A DNA stretch of 20,846 bases from a virus. This document shows positions 14,346-20,821 of the stretch, piece after piece. The notes below the pieces were generated by a model, which had not been told where the DNA came from, ran no database searches, and was given only the letters and a program-made list of their open reading frames with translations. The stretch covers positions 1-20,846 of IMG/VR virus record IMGVR_UViG_3300047560_000855; one strand, written 5' to 3'. Made by a program: the position numbers and the translations under genes. How positions within the stretch are numbered: the stretch's first letter is position 1; every line of letters begins with the position of its first letter.

Positions 14346-15196
14346 CCCGTTACGTCAGCTATAACCCAAAAATCTCCCGCCATACTAGAATTGGAGATTA
14401 CTTGATAAGGCATGTAGAAGTAACCACGATCACCCCAGCCACTACCCCAACTGTTCTTAGCTATGAATGTTTGTGTAGCGTCATTATAACCCACTAGACA
14501 TACCGCATGGCCGCCTAGTGCTTTTTCTCGGGTAGATGGGTATGGCATACGACCAGTACGAGAGACTGCCGGCGACAAGAAGCTCTGATACACTACAAAC
14601 CCTACCACGACTGGGCTACCGCTAGCCAGTGCTGCCTTTACTGACTCGAAGTTTGTGCAGCGCTCGTAACGAGTAATTTTACGTGTGAGTGCTTCTGTGT
14701 ATGCCGGTTGTGATGGCTTGGTAGCAAATAAACGAGTGTTGTATGCCCATAGACGCTCTTGTGGTGTACCCCACGTATAACACGCTTTAATACCACTGCG
14801 TAAATAAGCACCAGCATCAAATCTAACTGTTCCCTCTAGTAATCGTTCTTGGTAGTATACGAACAATCGACTGAGTTCTAGTGTTTTACCCTTCTTTTTA
14901 AGGATGATTTCGATAGCACTAGTGATTGCTTGACCAGTACAACTACCTATGTTGCCTTGATTTTCTACCGGCGTACACCACGGACGCAGATCAACTGATG
15001 ATTGAAGAGCTAGTGTTGGTGGAGTGAATAGGTAGTCTCTGTTATCTACTCGATCTTTAGTCCAATTTAGTTGGAAGGTAGTATTTATTGCCTCGGTTGT
15101 CTTAACTCTATGAGTAGATTGAGTAGGACGATTGACCTGAGTTAGTCCTAGGTCTTGTGTGGTATCAATGATTTGTTCGGGTCTTGTACGAGGCAT
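14342..15196 (-). CDS. papain-like (C1) cysteine peptidase, 284 aa
   Basis: Catalytic residues are all present (numbering from the ATG at 15196): Q80 oxyanion and C86 in ENQGNIGSCTGQA, H230 in LGGHAVCLVGYN, N248 in AKNSWGSGWGDRGYFYMP. This is the full C1A layout. The first ~65 residues (MPRTRPEQIIDTTQDLG...) may be a propeptide or attachment segment; VDNRDYLFTPP precedes the domain, as in secreted bacterial C1 peptidases. No signal peptide is visible. I chose the ATG at 15196 because an intrinsic terminator and a GATAAATA motif lie just upstream, within any longer reading from a TTG at 15253. Targets could be virion precursor proteins, host surface or host intracellular proteins; nothing in the sequence decides. 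Confidence 0.9.
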   Translation of the reverse strand: MPRTRPEQIIDTTQDLGLTQVNRPTQSTHRVKTTEAINTTFQLNWTKDRVDNRDYLFTPPTLALQSSVDLRPWCTPVENQGNIGSCTGQAITSAIEIILKKKGKTLELSRLFVYYQERLLEGTVRFDAGAYLRSGIKACYTWGTPQERLWAYNTRLFATKPSQPAYTEALTRKITRYERCTNFESVKAALASGSPVVVGFVVYQSFLSPAVSRTGRMPYPSTREKALGGHAVCLVGYNDATQTFIAKNSWGSGWGDRGYFYMPYQVISNSSMAGDFWVIADVTG

Positions 15197-15200
15197 GTAG

Positions 15201-15208
15201 TATTTATC
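15201..15208 (-). promoter_or_regulatory. T4-late-like promoter motif GATAAATA before peptidase
   Basis: Minus-strand GATAAATACTAC runs directly into the ATG (4 nt between motif and ATG). It follows the terminator at 15222-15245, as expected for a fresh start of transcription. With T4 late promoter geometry the transcript would begin at or next to the A of the ATG. Confidence 0.6.
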
Positions 15209-15219
15209 GATCCAAAAGC

Positions 15220-15245
15220 AAAAAGGAGAACCTGGGTTCTCCTTT
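15220..15245 (-). terminator. intrinsic terminator after glycosyltransferase
   Basis: Perfect inverted repeat AAAGGAGAACC / GGTTCTCCTTT (15222-15232 and 15235-15245). On the minus strand it is followed by TTTTTGC. It begins 28 nt after the glycosyltransferase stop. Confidence 0.9.
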
Positions 15246-15273
15246 ATAGTCAATTATAGTTGATTATAGCTGA

Positions 15274-16212
15274 TTAAGCAACTACTTTGCCGTCTTCGCC
15301 TAAAATCTGTACTTTACCTTGTGCTTTCATCTGCTCAAGATACATTGGACCGAATGAGTTCAATAAGTGATCATGCGCTTCTTGGCAAAAGTTGAAGTGT
15401 CCTGCGTGACGGAGTAGAATACGACGATCAACCCAGATGCGGCCGCCCATATCACGCCAGTTCTCACACATTGTCCAGTCTTCACTATAGTAACGGTTCT
15501 GACGAACTGCTGTATCAAAGTAGGTTGCTAGGTACTGGTCATAGATAGGGTCTAGGCCAATGTCGTTCTTGTATGGTTTGACTGCTGGGTGTTGGCGCAT
15601 CTTCTCAAATACATGACGCTTGGTCAATAGGAAGCCTGTACCTGCCTTTGATACTTCTTGTAGGCCGTTCTCGCCTTGTTCGGCACCTTCAAAGCCGTTA
15701 ACTACCCACTTTAGCGGCATAGTTTTCATTGGGTATAAGCCCGCACAAACGTCTTTGTCGTGATTCAACAGGACTAAGAGGTGCCATGGCTCCCAACCGA
15801 TGTCAGCATCGATGAAGTGTAAGTGAGTGCTTTCCTTCTGATGTAGGAACTTAGCAGTAAGTGTATTACGAGCACGTGAGATTAAGGATTCATTGACCAT
15901 AGTCTCTAGTGTCCAATCAACGCCTAGTTGACGAGCTTGATTAGCAAACTTGATGTATGACATGAATGTAGATTCAGTCAACATACCGCCATAACATGGC
16001 ATTGCGATGTGTACTTTAGTGGTACGTAGGAAGTCTACGTTAACTTGTACTTGATTGGGGTTCGGCGCTTCTTCTGCCTTGACCTCTGTTTGAGTTTCGA
16101 CAACACCAGTTTCTGCTGCCTCGCTAGTTCCGCCAATCGATGCTGCCTGGGCCGCTTTGTCTGCTAGTTCTTGAACTGCGTCTACTGGGATTTGTTTGTC
16201 TTTTTTTGCCAT
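15274..16212 (-). CDS. glycosyltransferase (GT-A fold), 312 aa
   Basis: Residues 1-60 are Ala/Glu/Gln-rich and probably disordered. The domain starts at KVHIAMPCYGG (67-76), followed by SRARNTLTAKFL and HLHFIDADIGWEPWHLL, in which D135-A-D137 is the DxD metal/nucleotide-sugar motif. Then come VCAGLYPMKTMP and YYSEDWTMCENWRDMGGRIWVD, typical of the acceptor-side region in phage glycosyltransferases, and HAGHFNF. The enzyme should move a sugar from a nucleotide sugar to an acceptor: modified phage DNA, virion protein or host surface. No modified-base enzyme is in the window. SD AAGGAAG precedes the ATG. A strong promoter and a CTAAATA motif lie upstream, a terminator downstream, so it is a single-gene unit. 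Confidence 0.8.
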   Translation of the reverse strand: MAKKDKQIPVDAVQELADKAAQAASIGGTSEAAETGVVETQTEVKAEEAPNPNQVQVNVDFLRTTKVHIAMPCYGGMLTESTFMSYIKFANQARQLGVDWTLETMVNESLISRARNTLTAKFLHQKESTHLHFIDADIGWEPWHLLVLLNHDKDVCAGLYPMKTMPLKWVVNGFEGAEQGENGLQEVSKAGTGFLLTKRHVFEKMRQHPAVKPYKNDIGLDPIYDQYLATYFDTAVRQNRYYSEDWTMCENWRDMGGRIWVDRRILLRHAGHFNFCQEAHDHLLNSFGPMYLEQMKAQGKVQILGEDGKVVA

Positions 16213-16242
16213 TGGGATGCTTCCTTGTGTTAATGATGTTAA

Positions 16243-16249
16243 TATTTAG
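16243..16249 (-). promoter_or_regulatory. late-promoter-like motif CTAAATA before glycosyltransferase
   Basis: Minus-strand CTAAATATT ends 30 nt before the ATG at 16212, leaving room for the AAGGAAG SD. It would give the gene late as well as early expression. Confidence 0.4.
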
Positions 16250-16287
16250 AGTATTACGGTGTGCTCAAAATATTTTTATCTATTGAT

Positions 16288-16315
16288 AGTGTAACACGAG
16301 GCGGCGGCCTGTCAA
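16288..16315 (-). promoter_or_regulatory. sigma70-type extended -10 promoter for glycosyltransferase
   Basis: Minus-strand TTGACA (16310-16315), 16-bp GC-rich spacer, extended -10 TGT-TACACT (16288-16293). It sits immediately after the terminator at 16317-16341. Confidence 0.75.
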
Positions 16316-16316
16316 T

Positions 16317-16341
16317 AAAAAAGCACTACTGGGTAGTGCTT
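16317..16341 (-). terminator. intrinsic terminator after small structural genes
   Basis: AAGCACTAC (16321-16329), loop TGG, GTAGTGCTT (16333-16341): a perfect 9-bp stem. On the minus strand it is followed by TTTTATT. It lies 14 nt past the stop of a possible 29-aa ORF and about 130 nt past the 119-aa gene. Confidence 0.88.
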
Positions 16342-16355
16342 TGTGTCTCCAATAT

Positions 16356-16445
16356 TTAAAGACTAGTTTGATGCTCAAATAGTTCGTCGTCAGGATAATC
16401 TTGAGCTATCATACCGGACTCTTCTACTATTATCGTCAGTATCAT
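16356..16445 (-). CDS. possible micro-protein, 29 aa
   Basis: In the gap between the 119-aa gene and the terminator, an ATG at 16445 opens MILTIIVEESGMIAQDYPDD followed by ELFEHQTSL and TAA. The acidic, gene-like composition and the stop lying 14 nt before the terminator suggest it may be translated. The frame stays open upstream into the end of the 119-aa gene, giving KIRHLLLKYP before the ATG but no better start. There is no convincing SD. Unknown function; may not be real. Confidence 0.3.
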   Translation of the reverse strand: MILTIIVEESGMIAQDYPDDELFEHQTSL

Positions 16446-16473
16446 TGGATACTTTAGCAGAAGATGACGAATT

Positions 16474-16833
16474 TTAATAACTTGCGGCGATCTGAGCGAT
16501 TGATCCCGCTGTCCAGTTTGTGATGTTTACGCGCAACCATACATAGTTACCCTGTAGATTGTAGTAGCCGCTTTGTGCTGGCCCCACATTAGAGGGAGTA
16601 GCAGTAATTGTGTACACGTCGAACCAGTCAAATACGCCTGGCGTTGTAGCTAAACTTGCCTGAATCTTGACACGAGCATTGAATGAGTTCTGCATGCTCC
16701 ATGTGATTGTATTAGTATCACGACCTGCGATGTAGTAGCCAGCAGCCTGCTGTTTGTCGCCTACTTTAGAGACGGCAGTTGAGCCAGGGGCTGGTGTTGA
16801 TGGCATCAAAACGACTGTGGTAGTCTGCGCCAT
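16474..16833 (-). CDS. probable virion structural protein, 119 aa
   Basis: Begins MAQTTTVVLMPSTPAPGSTA and continues GYYIAGRDTNTITWSMQNSFNARVKIQASLATTPGVFDWFDVY, then GYYNLQGNYVWLRVNITNW and ends IAASY. The pattern of a small beta-sandwich with 'W-x-V/L-R-x-x-x-x-N' and an aromatic C-terminus is frequent in phage decoration and fibre-accessory proteins. It contains no Cys and no charged patches. It starts 2 nt after the stop of the 55-aa gene and shares that gene's late-like promoter. The structural role is inferred from composition and pattern, not from a named family. Confidence 0.75.
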   Translation of the reverse strand: MAQTTTVVLMPSTPAPGSTAVSKVGDKQQAAGYYIAGRDTNTITWSMQNSFNARVKIQASLATTPGVFDWFDVYTITATPSNVGPAQSGYYNLQGNYVWLRVNITNWTAGSIAQIAASY

Positions 16834-16835
16834 GA

Positions 16836-17003
16836 TTATGCTCTCAATACTTCTACAACTACACCTTCGCCGGCTAGCTCTTGTGCTACTTGCTCTAATG
16901 CTTGCTGAACGTCGGAACCAGCGATGCCAGAAACTTCTGATTCGCTGTCCTTGACGATTTTACTGAACTTGATGACTAATACATCTTCTACAATCTTTGC
17001 CAT
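16836..17003 (-). CDS. small conserved phage protein, 55 aa
   Basis: A short gene: ATG at 17003, TAA at 16838-16836. The protein starts MAKIVEDVLVIKFSKIVKDS, continues ESEVSGIAGSDVQQALEQVA and ends QELAGEGVVVEVLRA: beta strand, acidic linker, helix, then a C-terminal strand. I recall similar small proteins next to structural genes in T4-like environmental phages, without a function. It has an ATGGAGT SD and a GATAAATA motif 21 nt upstream, and the 119-aa gene begins 2 nt after its stop. The start signals and spacing make it a convincing gene despite its size. Confidence 0.8.
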   Translation of the reverse strand: MAKIVEDVLVIKFSKIVKDSESEVSGIAGSDVQQALEQVAQELAGEGVVVEVLRA

Positions 17004-17024
17004 GAAAATACTCCATTAATAGAG

Positions 17025-17032
17025 TATTTATC
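17025..17032 (-). promoter_or_regulatory. T4-late-like promoter motif GATAAATA overlapping a stop
   Basis: Minus-strand TGATAAATACTC: the TGA stop of the 237-aa gene is part of the motif. The 21-nt leader to the 55-aa gene holds an SD (ATGGAGT). It would express the 55-aa and 119-aa genes late. Confidence 0.65.
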
Positions 17033-17744
17033 ACTCTCGCTGATGAAGTTCGTAGAATTTGCCTAGATATTTACCGTCGAAGAACATTAACATTAGCGTA
17101 TAATACTGCTCTCCATTGAAATCGATGAAGTAGCCATTGCCGATCCAGTTCTGTGACCAGCGATTTACATCGATACCTTTAAGCCAGCGTTTGAGAGCTC
17201 CACTTGCCTCTACTTCCTCGTATTGATCCAAGAACTTAGATAAAGATTCTTTAAACTCATCGGCGACTTTTTTAGACTTTAGATAGATTCTGTGGGTATA
17301 CTTTGGTTTTCGTTTGAAGTACATTGTGCCACGTGGAATAGATACAACTGCTTCCGTCGTAGTAGGATTACCGAATCCTAATGCCTTAATGTCTCTTATA
17401 ACTCGCTCGTTATTAGCAAACACTGTTACCGATGAATAACCCGTAGTAACAATAATGTCGTCGAACTTAGATACGTTAACACGATACTTTGAAGTATTGG
17501 GTGACAAGTACTTACGCTTGAACTTCATGTAAGCATCGATCTCCGCGGGCTCATATGGGTCAATATATCTACTACCGTACTGATGACGTTGTTCCTCAAT
17601 CGACTGCTCGTAAGTCAACAGTGTACGATGCCACATTGTCTTACGGGCGCCACTCATTGTAAACTTAGTCTTGTACTTGTACTTGTTGTGGAATAGCTTA
17701 TCTCGCTGTTCCTGTGGGTACTTACTGGACCGAGATGATGCCAT
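17031..17744 (-). CDS. hypothetical protein, 237 aa
   Basis: Not recognised. I prefer the ATG at 17744 (MASSRSSKYPQEQRDKLFHN) over a TTG nine bases upstream. It overlaps the end of the ClpA gene by 23 bp in another frame, so the two are coupled. The N-terminal 60 residues are strongly basic (KYKYKTKFTMSGARKTMWHR). The middle has mixed strands (DDIIVTTGYSSVTVFANNER, AVVSIPRGTMYFKRK). The C-terminus is aromatic-rich (NGYFIDFNGEQYYTLMLMFFDGKYLGKFYE). Position after dnaJ-clpA suggests co-expression with that module; it might be a substrate adaptor or DNA/RNA-binding protein, but this is only a guess from operon position and charge. Confidence 0.75.
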   Translation of the reverse strand: MASSRSSKYPQEQRDKLFHNKYKYKTKFTMSGARKTMWHRTLLTYEQSIEEQRHQYGSRYIDPYEPAEIDAYMKFKRKYLSPNTSKYRVNVSKFDDIIVTTGYSSVTVFANNERVIRDIKALGFGNPTTTEAVVSIPRGTMYFKRKPKYTHRIYLKSKKVADEFKESLSKFLDQYEEVEASGALKRWLKGIDVNRWSQNWIGNGYFIDFNGEQYYTLMLMFFDGKYLGKFYELHQRE

Positions 17745-20001
17745 CTTCGCCAACTTCCGCTACTGTCGGTACGTTCTTAATCACCTCGAACTCAATCTTA
17801 TCGTCAATCAACACTGTGTTGATTGTTGCTGACTTTAGACGTTCAAACAAGATTCGCTTAGATAGAGGCACACGAATCAACTGGTCAATCTTACGAGCTA
17901 GAGGTCGTGCGCCCATTTTGTCGTCGTAGCCTACTTTTGCTAGGTGTTCGACTACTTCTTCACTCAAGTTTAGTGTGAGGTCATGTTGTGTGAGCAAACT
18001 CTTCTTCAAGTCATTAGCGAACTTGACTACTACCTTCTTGATTGAGAGAGTGTCTAGCTTCTTGAACTTGACTACTTGGTCGATACGATTGCGTAGTTCA
18101 GGTTTGAAGAACTCTTTGAATGCTCGGTCATCTTCACCATCTTTTGAGTGACTACCGAAGCCGATGTTGTTGCGTTCACTGTCACTAGCGCCTAAGTTAG
18201 AGGTCATAATGATGATAGTGTTCTTAGCGTTCACTGTCTTGCCGTTTGTGCCAGTAATCTTGCCTTCATCTAAGAGTTGTAAGAACAAGTTGTAGACATC
18301 AGGGTGAGCCTTTTCTACCTCATCGAACAACATAATAGCATACGGGTTCTTCGACAAGTCATTGATTATCTTGCCGCCGCCAAGATTGCCTTCGCCGTAG
18401 CCAACGTAGCCGGGAGGAGCACCGATTAAAGCCGCTACACTGTGCTTCTCTTGATACTCACTCATGTCGTACTTGAGTAGTGGCATATCTAGACTCTTAC
18501 TCAGTTGACGAGCTAGTTCTGTCTTACCTGTACCAGTTGGACCTAGGAACAAGAATGATGCCATTGGCTTAGTATCATTAGCGATACCCGCGTATGAAAC
18601 ATACACACGCTCTAATACCGCATCTACTGTTTCATCTTGGCCGTACACTACTGATTTCACGTTTGATTCAAGGGAAATCATTCGATCACTAGAATCGCTG
18701 TCCATCTTGTCTGCCGGCACACCACACATTTTACTCACCTGATCCATCACACTTGCTTCTGTGATTCTAGCTCCAGTAGCATTAGCTACTCGTTGCTTAG
18801 CACAAGCACCATCAAGTAAGTCGATAGACTTGTCTGGGTTCTTGCGGTCATGGATATATCGTGCTGACATTTCAACTGCCGCTTTGATAGCCGATTCTTC
18901 GATTGTAACTTTATGAAACTCATTCAATCTAGTAGATAAGCCTGTTAGAATCTTGATAGTAGTATCGGTGTTGGGTTCGTCAATCTCTACACGGTAGAAG
19001 CGGCGCATGAGTGCGCGGTCTTTCTCGAATGACTCGTAGTACTCTTCCCATGTAGTCGATGCGATGATTTTTAGATTGCCCTTAGTGATAGCGGGCTTGA
19101 TCATGTTAGCAAAGTCCATAGACGAGTTGCTACCACTACCAGCACCACGCATAGTGTGTGCTTCGTCAATGAATAAGATAGTGTTATCTTTGGCAGCTAA
19201 TGCTTCGAATACATCTTTGACCTTTTCCTCGAAGTCGCCTCTATACTTACTGCCCGCTAATAGAGCACTGACTTCTAGTGAGTAGACTTCATGATCTTTT
19301 AGGAAGTCTGGCACAGTCTCATTGACTACTCGTTGTGCTAATCCTTCGGCAATGGCTGTCTTACCTACGCCAGCATCACCTACCATGAGTACGTTTGCTT
19401 TGAACTTCTTAGCGAGTACTGTCACGATGTCAGTTACCTCTTTATCTCGACCGATAACTGGCTCTAATTTACCGGACTTAGCGAGTTCAGTCAAGTTGGT
19501 AGTATATTCTGCTAAGACCTCATCTGCTACATCTTTAGGCATCTTGCCTTGTTTTGTGTTCTTGTTGTTCTTTTGCCAGTAAGCGATAAAGCTGTTACGT
19601 TCAACACCCCACTTGAGTAGGAAGTAACTAGCGTGAGAGTTGGTCTCCTGTAAGATACTCAAATACAAGTCAGTAACATCCATCTGGCGGCGGCCAGTGA
19701 ACAGTACTTGTGCGACAGCACGATTGAATGCGCGGTCGAGAGCTTGTGTCTTACGAGGTCGTGGATACTCACCAGTAACGTCGGGCAGTGTTTCAATGTC
19801 TTTTAGGTTAGCAACATAGCCCGATACATCAATAATCATTGCCTCACTATCGACGCCGAATCCGTCTAGATTCCGTCTAAATGTATCGTATGTGATCATA
19901 CTTAGTAACACGTGCTCTAAGGTCACATAAGCGTGATGATGAGCAGTGGCAATAACTACTGCTTGTTCAATGATTTGTTCTACTTCTGGGTTGTGCTGCA
20001 T
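17722..20001 (-). CDS. clpA: ClpA-type AAA+ unfoldase (Hsp100), 759 aa
   Basis: Nearly the length of E. coli ClpA (758 aa) and lacking the coiled-coil middle domain of ClpB. An N-domain (1-145) precedes D1: Walker A GDAGVGKT (208-215), pore loop KYRG (252-255), Walker B TILFIDEAH (274-282), arginines at 333-334. D2: Walker A GPTGTGKT (487-494), pore loop GYVG (531-534), Walker B AIMLFDEVEKAH (555-566), sensor-2 GARPLAR (697-703). At 613-615 lies IGF, the place where ClpA has its IGL loop for ClpP. ClpA rings unfold proteins with ATP and feed them to ClpP. No ClpP is in the window, so the host's may be used. The ATG follows the dnaJ stop with no gap; SD AAGGGAA. A stand-alone disaggregase role is the alternative. 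Confidence 0.93.
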   Translation of the reverse strand: MQHNPEVEQIIEQAVVIATAHHHAYVTLEHVLLSMITYDTFRRNLDGFGVDSEAMIIDVSGYVANLKDIETLPDVTGEYPRPRKTQALDRAFNRAVAQVLFTGRRQMDVTDLYLSILQETNSHASYFLLKWGVERNSFIAYWQKNNKNTKQGKMPKDVADEVLAEYTTNLTELAKSGKLEPVIGRDKEVTDIVTVLAKKFKANVLMVGDAGVGKTAIAEGLAQRVVNETVPDFLKDHEVYSLEVSALLAGSKYRGDFEEKVKDVFEALAAKDNTILFIDEAHTMRGAGSGSNSSMDFANMIKPAITKGNLKIIASTTWEEYYESFEKDRALMRRFYRVEIDEPNTDTTIKILTGLSTRLNEFHKVTIEESAIKAAVEMSARYIHDRKNPDKSIDLLDGACAKQRVANATGARITEASVMDQVSKMCGVPADKMDSDSSDRMISLESNVKSVVYGQDETVDAVLERVYVSYAGIANDTKPMASFLFLGPTGTGKTELARQLSKSLDMPLLKYDMSEYQEKHSVAALIGAPPGYVGYGEGNLGGGKIINDLSKNPYAIMLFDEVEKAHPDVYNLFLQLLDEGKITGTNGKTVNAKNTIIIMTSNLGASDSERNNIGFGSHSKDGEDDRAFKEFFKPELRNRIDQVVKFKKLDTLSIKKVVVKFANDLKKSLLTQHDLTLNLSEEVVEHLAKVGYDDKMGARPLARKIDQLIRVPLSKRILFERLKSATINTVLIDDKIEFEVIKNVPTVAEVGEDGIISVQ

Positions 20002-20784
20002 TTAGTTCCCTTGTTTGTTACGTTCTGCTTCTAGTAATGCTAGTAGCTCTGGACTTATTGTATCAGGCATTTGAGTTGAAAGCAATATGTACTGATGACC
20101 TCTTACTCCATTTCGTTCAAGACCTTTATTTGCTACTCTGAGGGTGGCACCTGGATTGGTTCGTGGTGGAATGGTTGCTTCCAACTCGTCACCCCAAATC
20201 GTTGTAGTCTTAATAGTGGTACCTAGTAGCATATCATAAATGGAGACTTTTCTGGTATGATGTAGATCCAATCCTCTACGCTCGAATTCTTTATGTGGCA
20301 GAACACGGAACTCTACCTGTAACAGACCGTCCGGCATGAGTCCATCGTATTGAACTCTCTGTCCACTTTCTACTGCTTGTGGCACTTTGATGTTGAATGT
20401 CTTAACTCCATCATGTGTGCCAACCTGAATAGTCTCAGTAGTTCCACGTGACACTTGTTCTAGTGTAACTGCCACTGCGACTGTGTATACTCGCTGTCGT
20501 TGCTGATGTCTAAACTGGGCGAATAAATCATCGAACGGATTGCCGCCGCCAAAGTTGAAGTGAAAGTTTTCGAATGGATTGCCTCCACCAAATGGATTAG
20601 GGTTATCGTGTTGATGTTTAAGATTGGGATCTGTAAGGTGTCGATATGCTTCTTCGACCTTTTGAAATTCCTCTGTTGAGCCGCCACGATCAGGGTGGTG
20701 CTTGGCCGCCATCTTGCGATAGGCCTTCTTAATTTCGTCGGGGGTTGCGTTACGCTCTACCCCTAGTGTCTGATAATAGTCCAT
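20002..20784 (-). CDS. dnaJ: DnaJ/CbpA-like J-domain co-chaperone, 260 aa
   Basis: J domain at 1-65: MDYYQTLGVERNATPDEIKK, then the HPD motif in KHHPDRGG. Next a Gly/Phe/Asn-rich linker (NPFGGGNPFENFHFNFGGGNPF) and two beta C-terminal domains (VAVAVTLEQVSRGTTETIQV; DLHHTRKVSIYDMLLG). The CxxCxGxG zinc repeats are absent, making it a type II (CbpA-like) J protein. It would stimulate the ATPase of host DnaK and hand over substrates. The ATG at 20784 is chosen; a GTG at 20802 falls at the -10 of the promoter. The ATG is only 8 nt from the -10 and has no SD, so the message may be nearly leaderless. It is the first gene of the dnaJ-clpA unit. Confidence 0.93.
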   Translation of the reverse strand: MDYYQTLGVERNATPDEIKKAYRKMAAKHHPDRGGSTEEFQKVEEAYRHLTDPNLKHQHDNPNPFGGGNPFENFHFNFGGGNPFDDLFAQFRHQQRQRVYTVAVAVTLEQVSRGTTETIQVGTHDGVKTFNIKVPQAVESGQRVQYDGLMPDGLLQVEFRVLPHKEFERRGLDLHHTRKVSIYDMLLGTTIKTTTIWGDELEATIPPRTNPGATLRVANKGLERNGVRGHQYILLSTQMPDTISPELLALLEAERNKQGN

Positions 20785-20792
20785 AGTTGTAA

Positions 20793-20821
20793 AGTATAAC
20801 ACCGCCTAGGCGGTGTGTCAA
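20793..20821 (-). promoter_or_regulatory. sigma70-type promoter for dnaJ-clpA
   Basis: Minus-strand TTGACA (20816-20821), 17-bp spacer, extended -10 TGT-TATACT (20793-20798). Near consensus at both elements. The spacer is filled by a palindrome (separate entry). Confidence 0.85.
20799..20816. promoter_or_regulatory. perfect 18-bp palindrome (operator candidate) in dnaJ promoter
   Basis: ACACCGCCTAGGCGGTGT is self-complementary over all 18 bases and occupies the whole spacer between -10 and -35, plus the first -35 base. A dimeric repressor bound here would block RNA polymerase. Confidence 0.7.

Noticed and set aside
17745-17753. TTG start adding three residues to the 237-aa protein
   Set aside because: An ATG is available nine bases later; no signal favours the rarer start.
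17722-20001. ClpB disaggregase
   Set aside because: No coiled-coil middle domain between D1 and D2, length equal to ClpA, and an IGF loop is present.
20785-20802. GTG start adding MLYFTT to DnaJ
   Set aside because: The codons fall in the -10 element and the expected start-site region; J proteins normally begin at the (D/K)YY segment.
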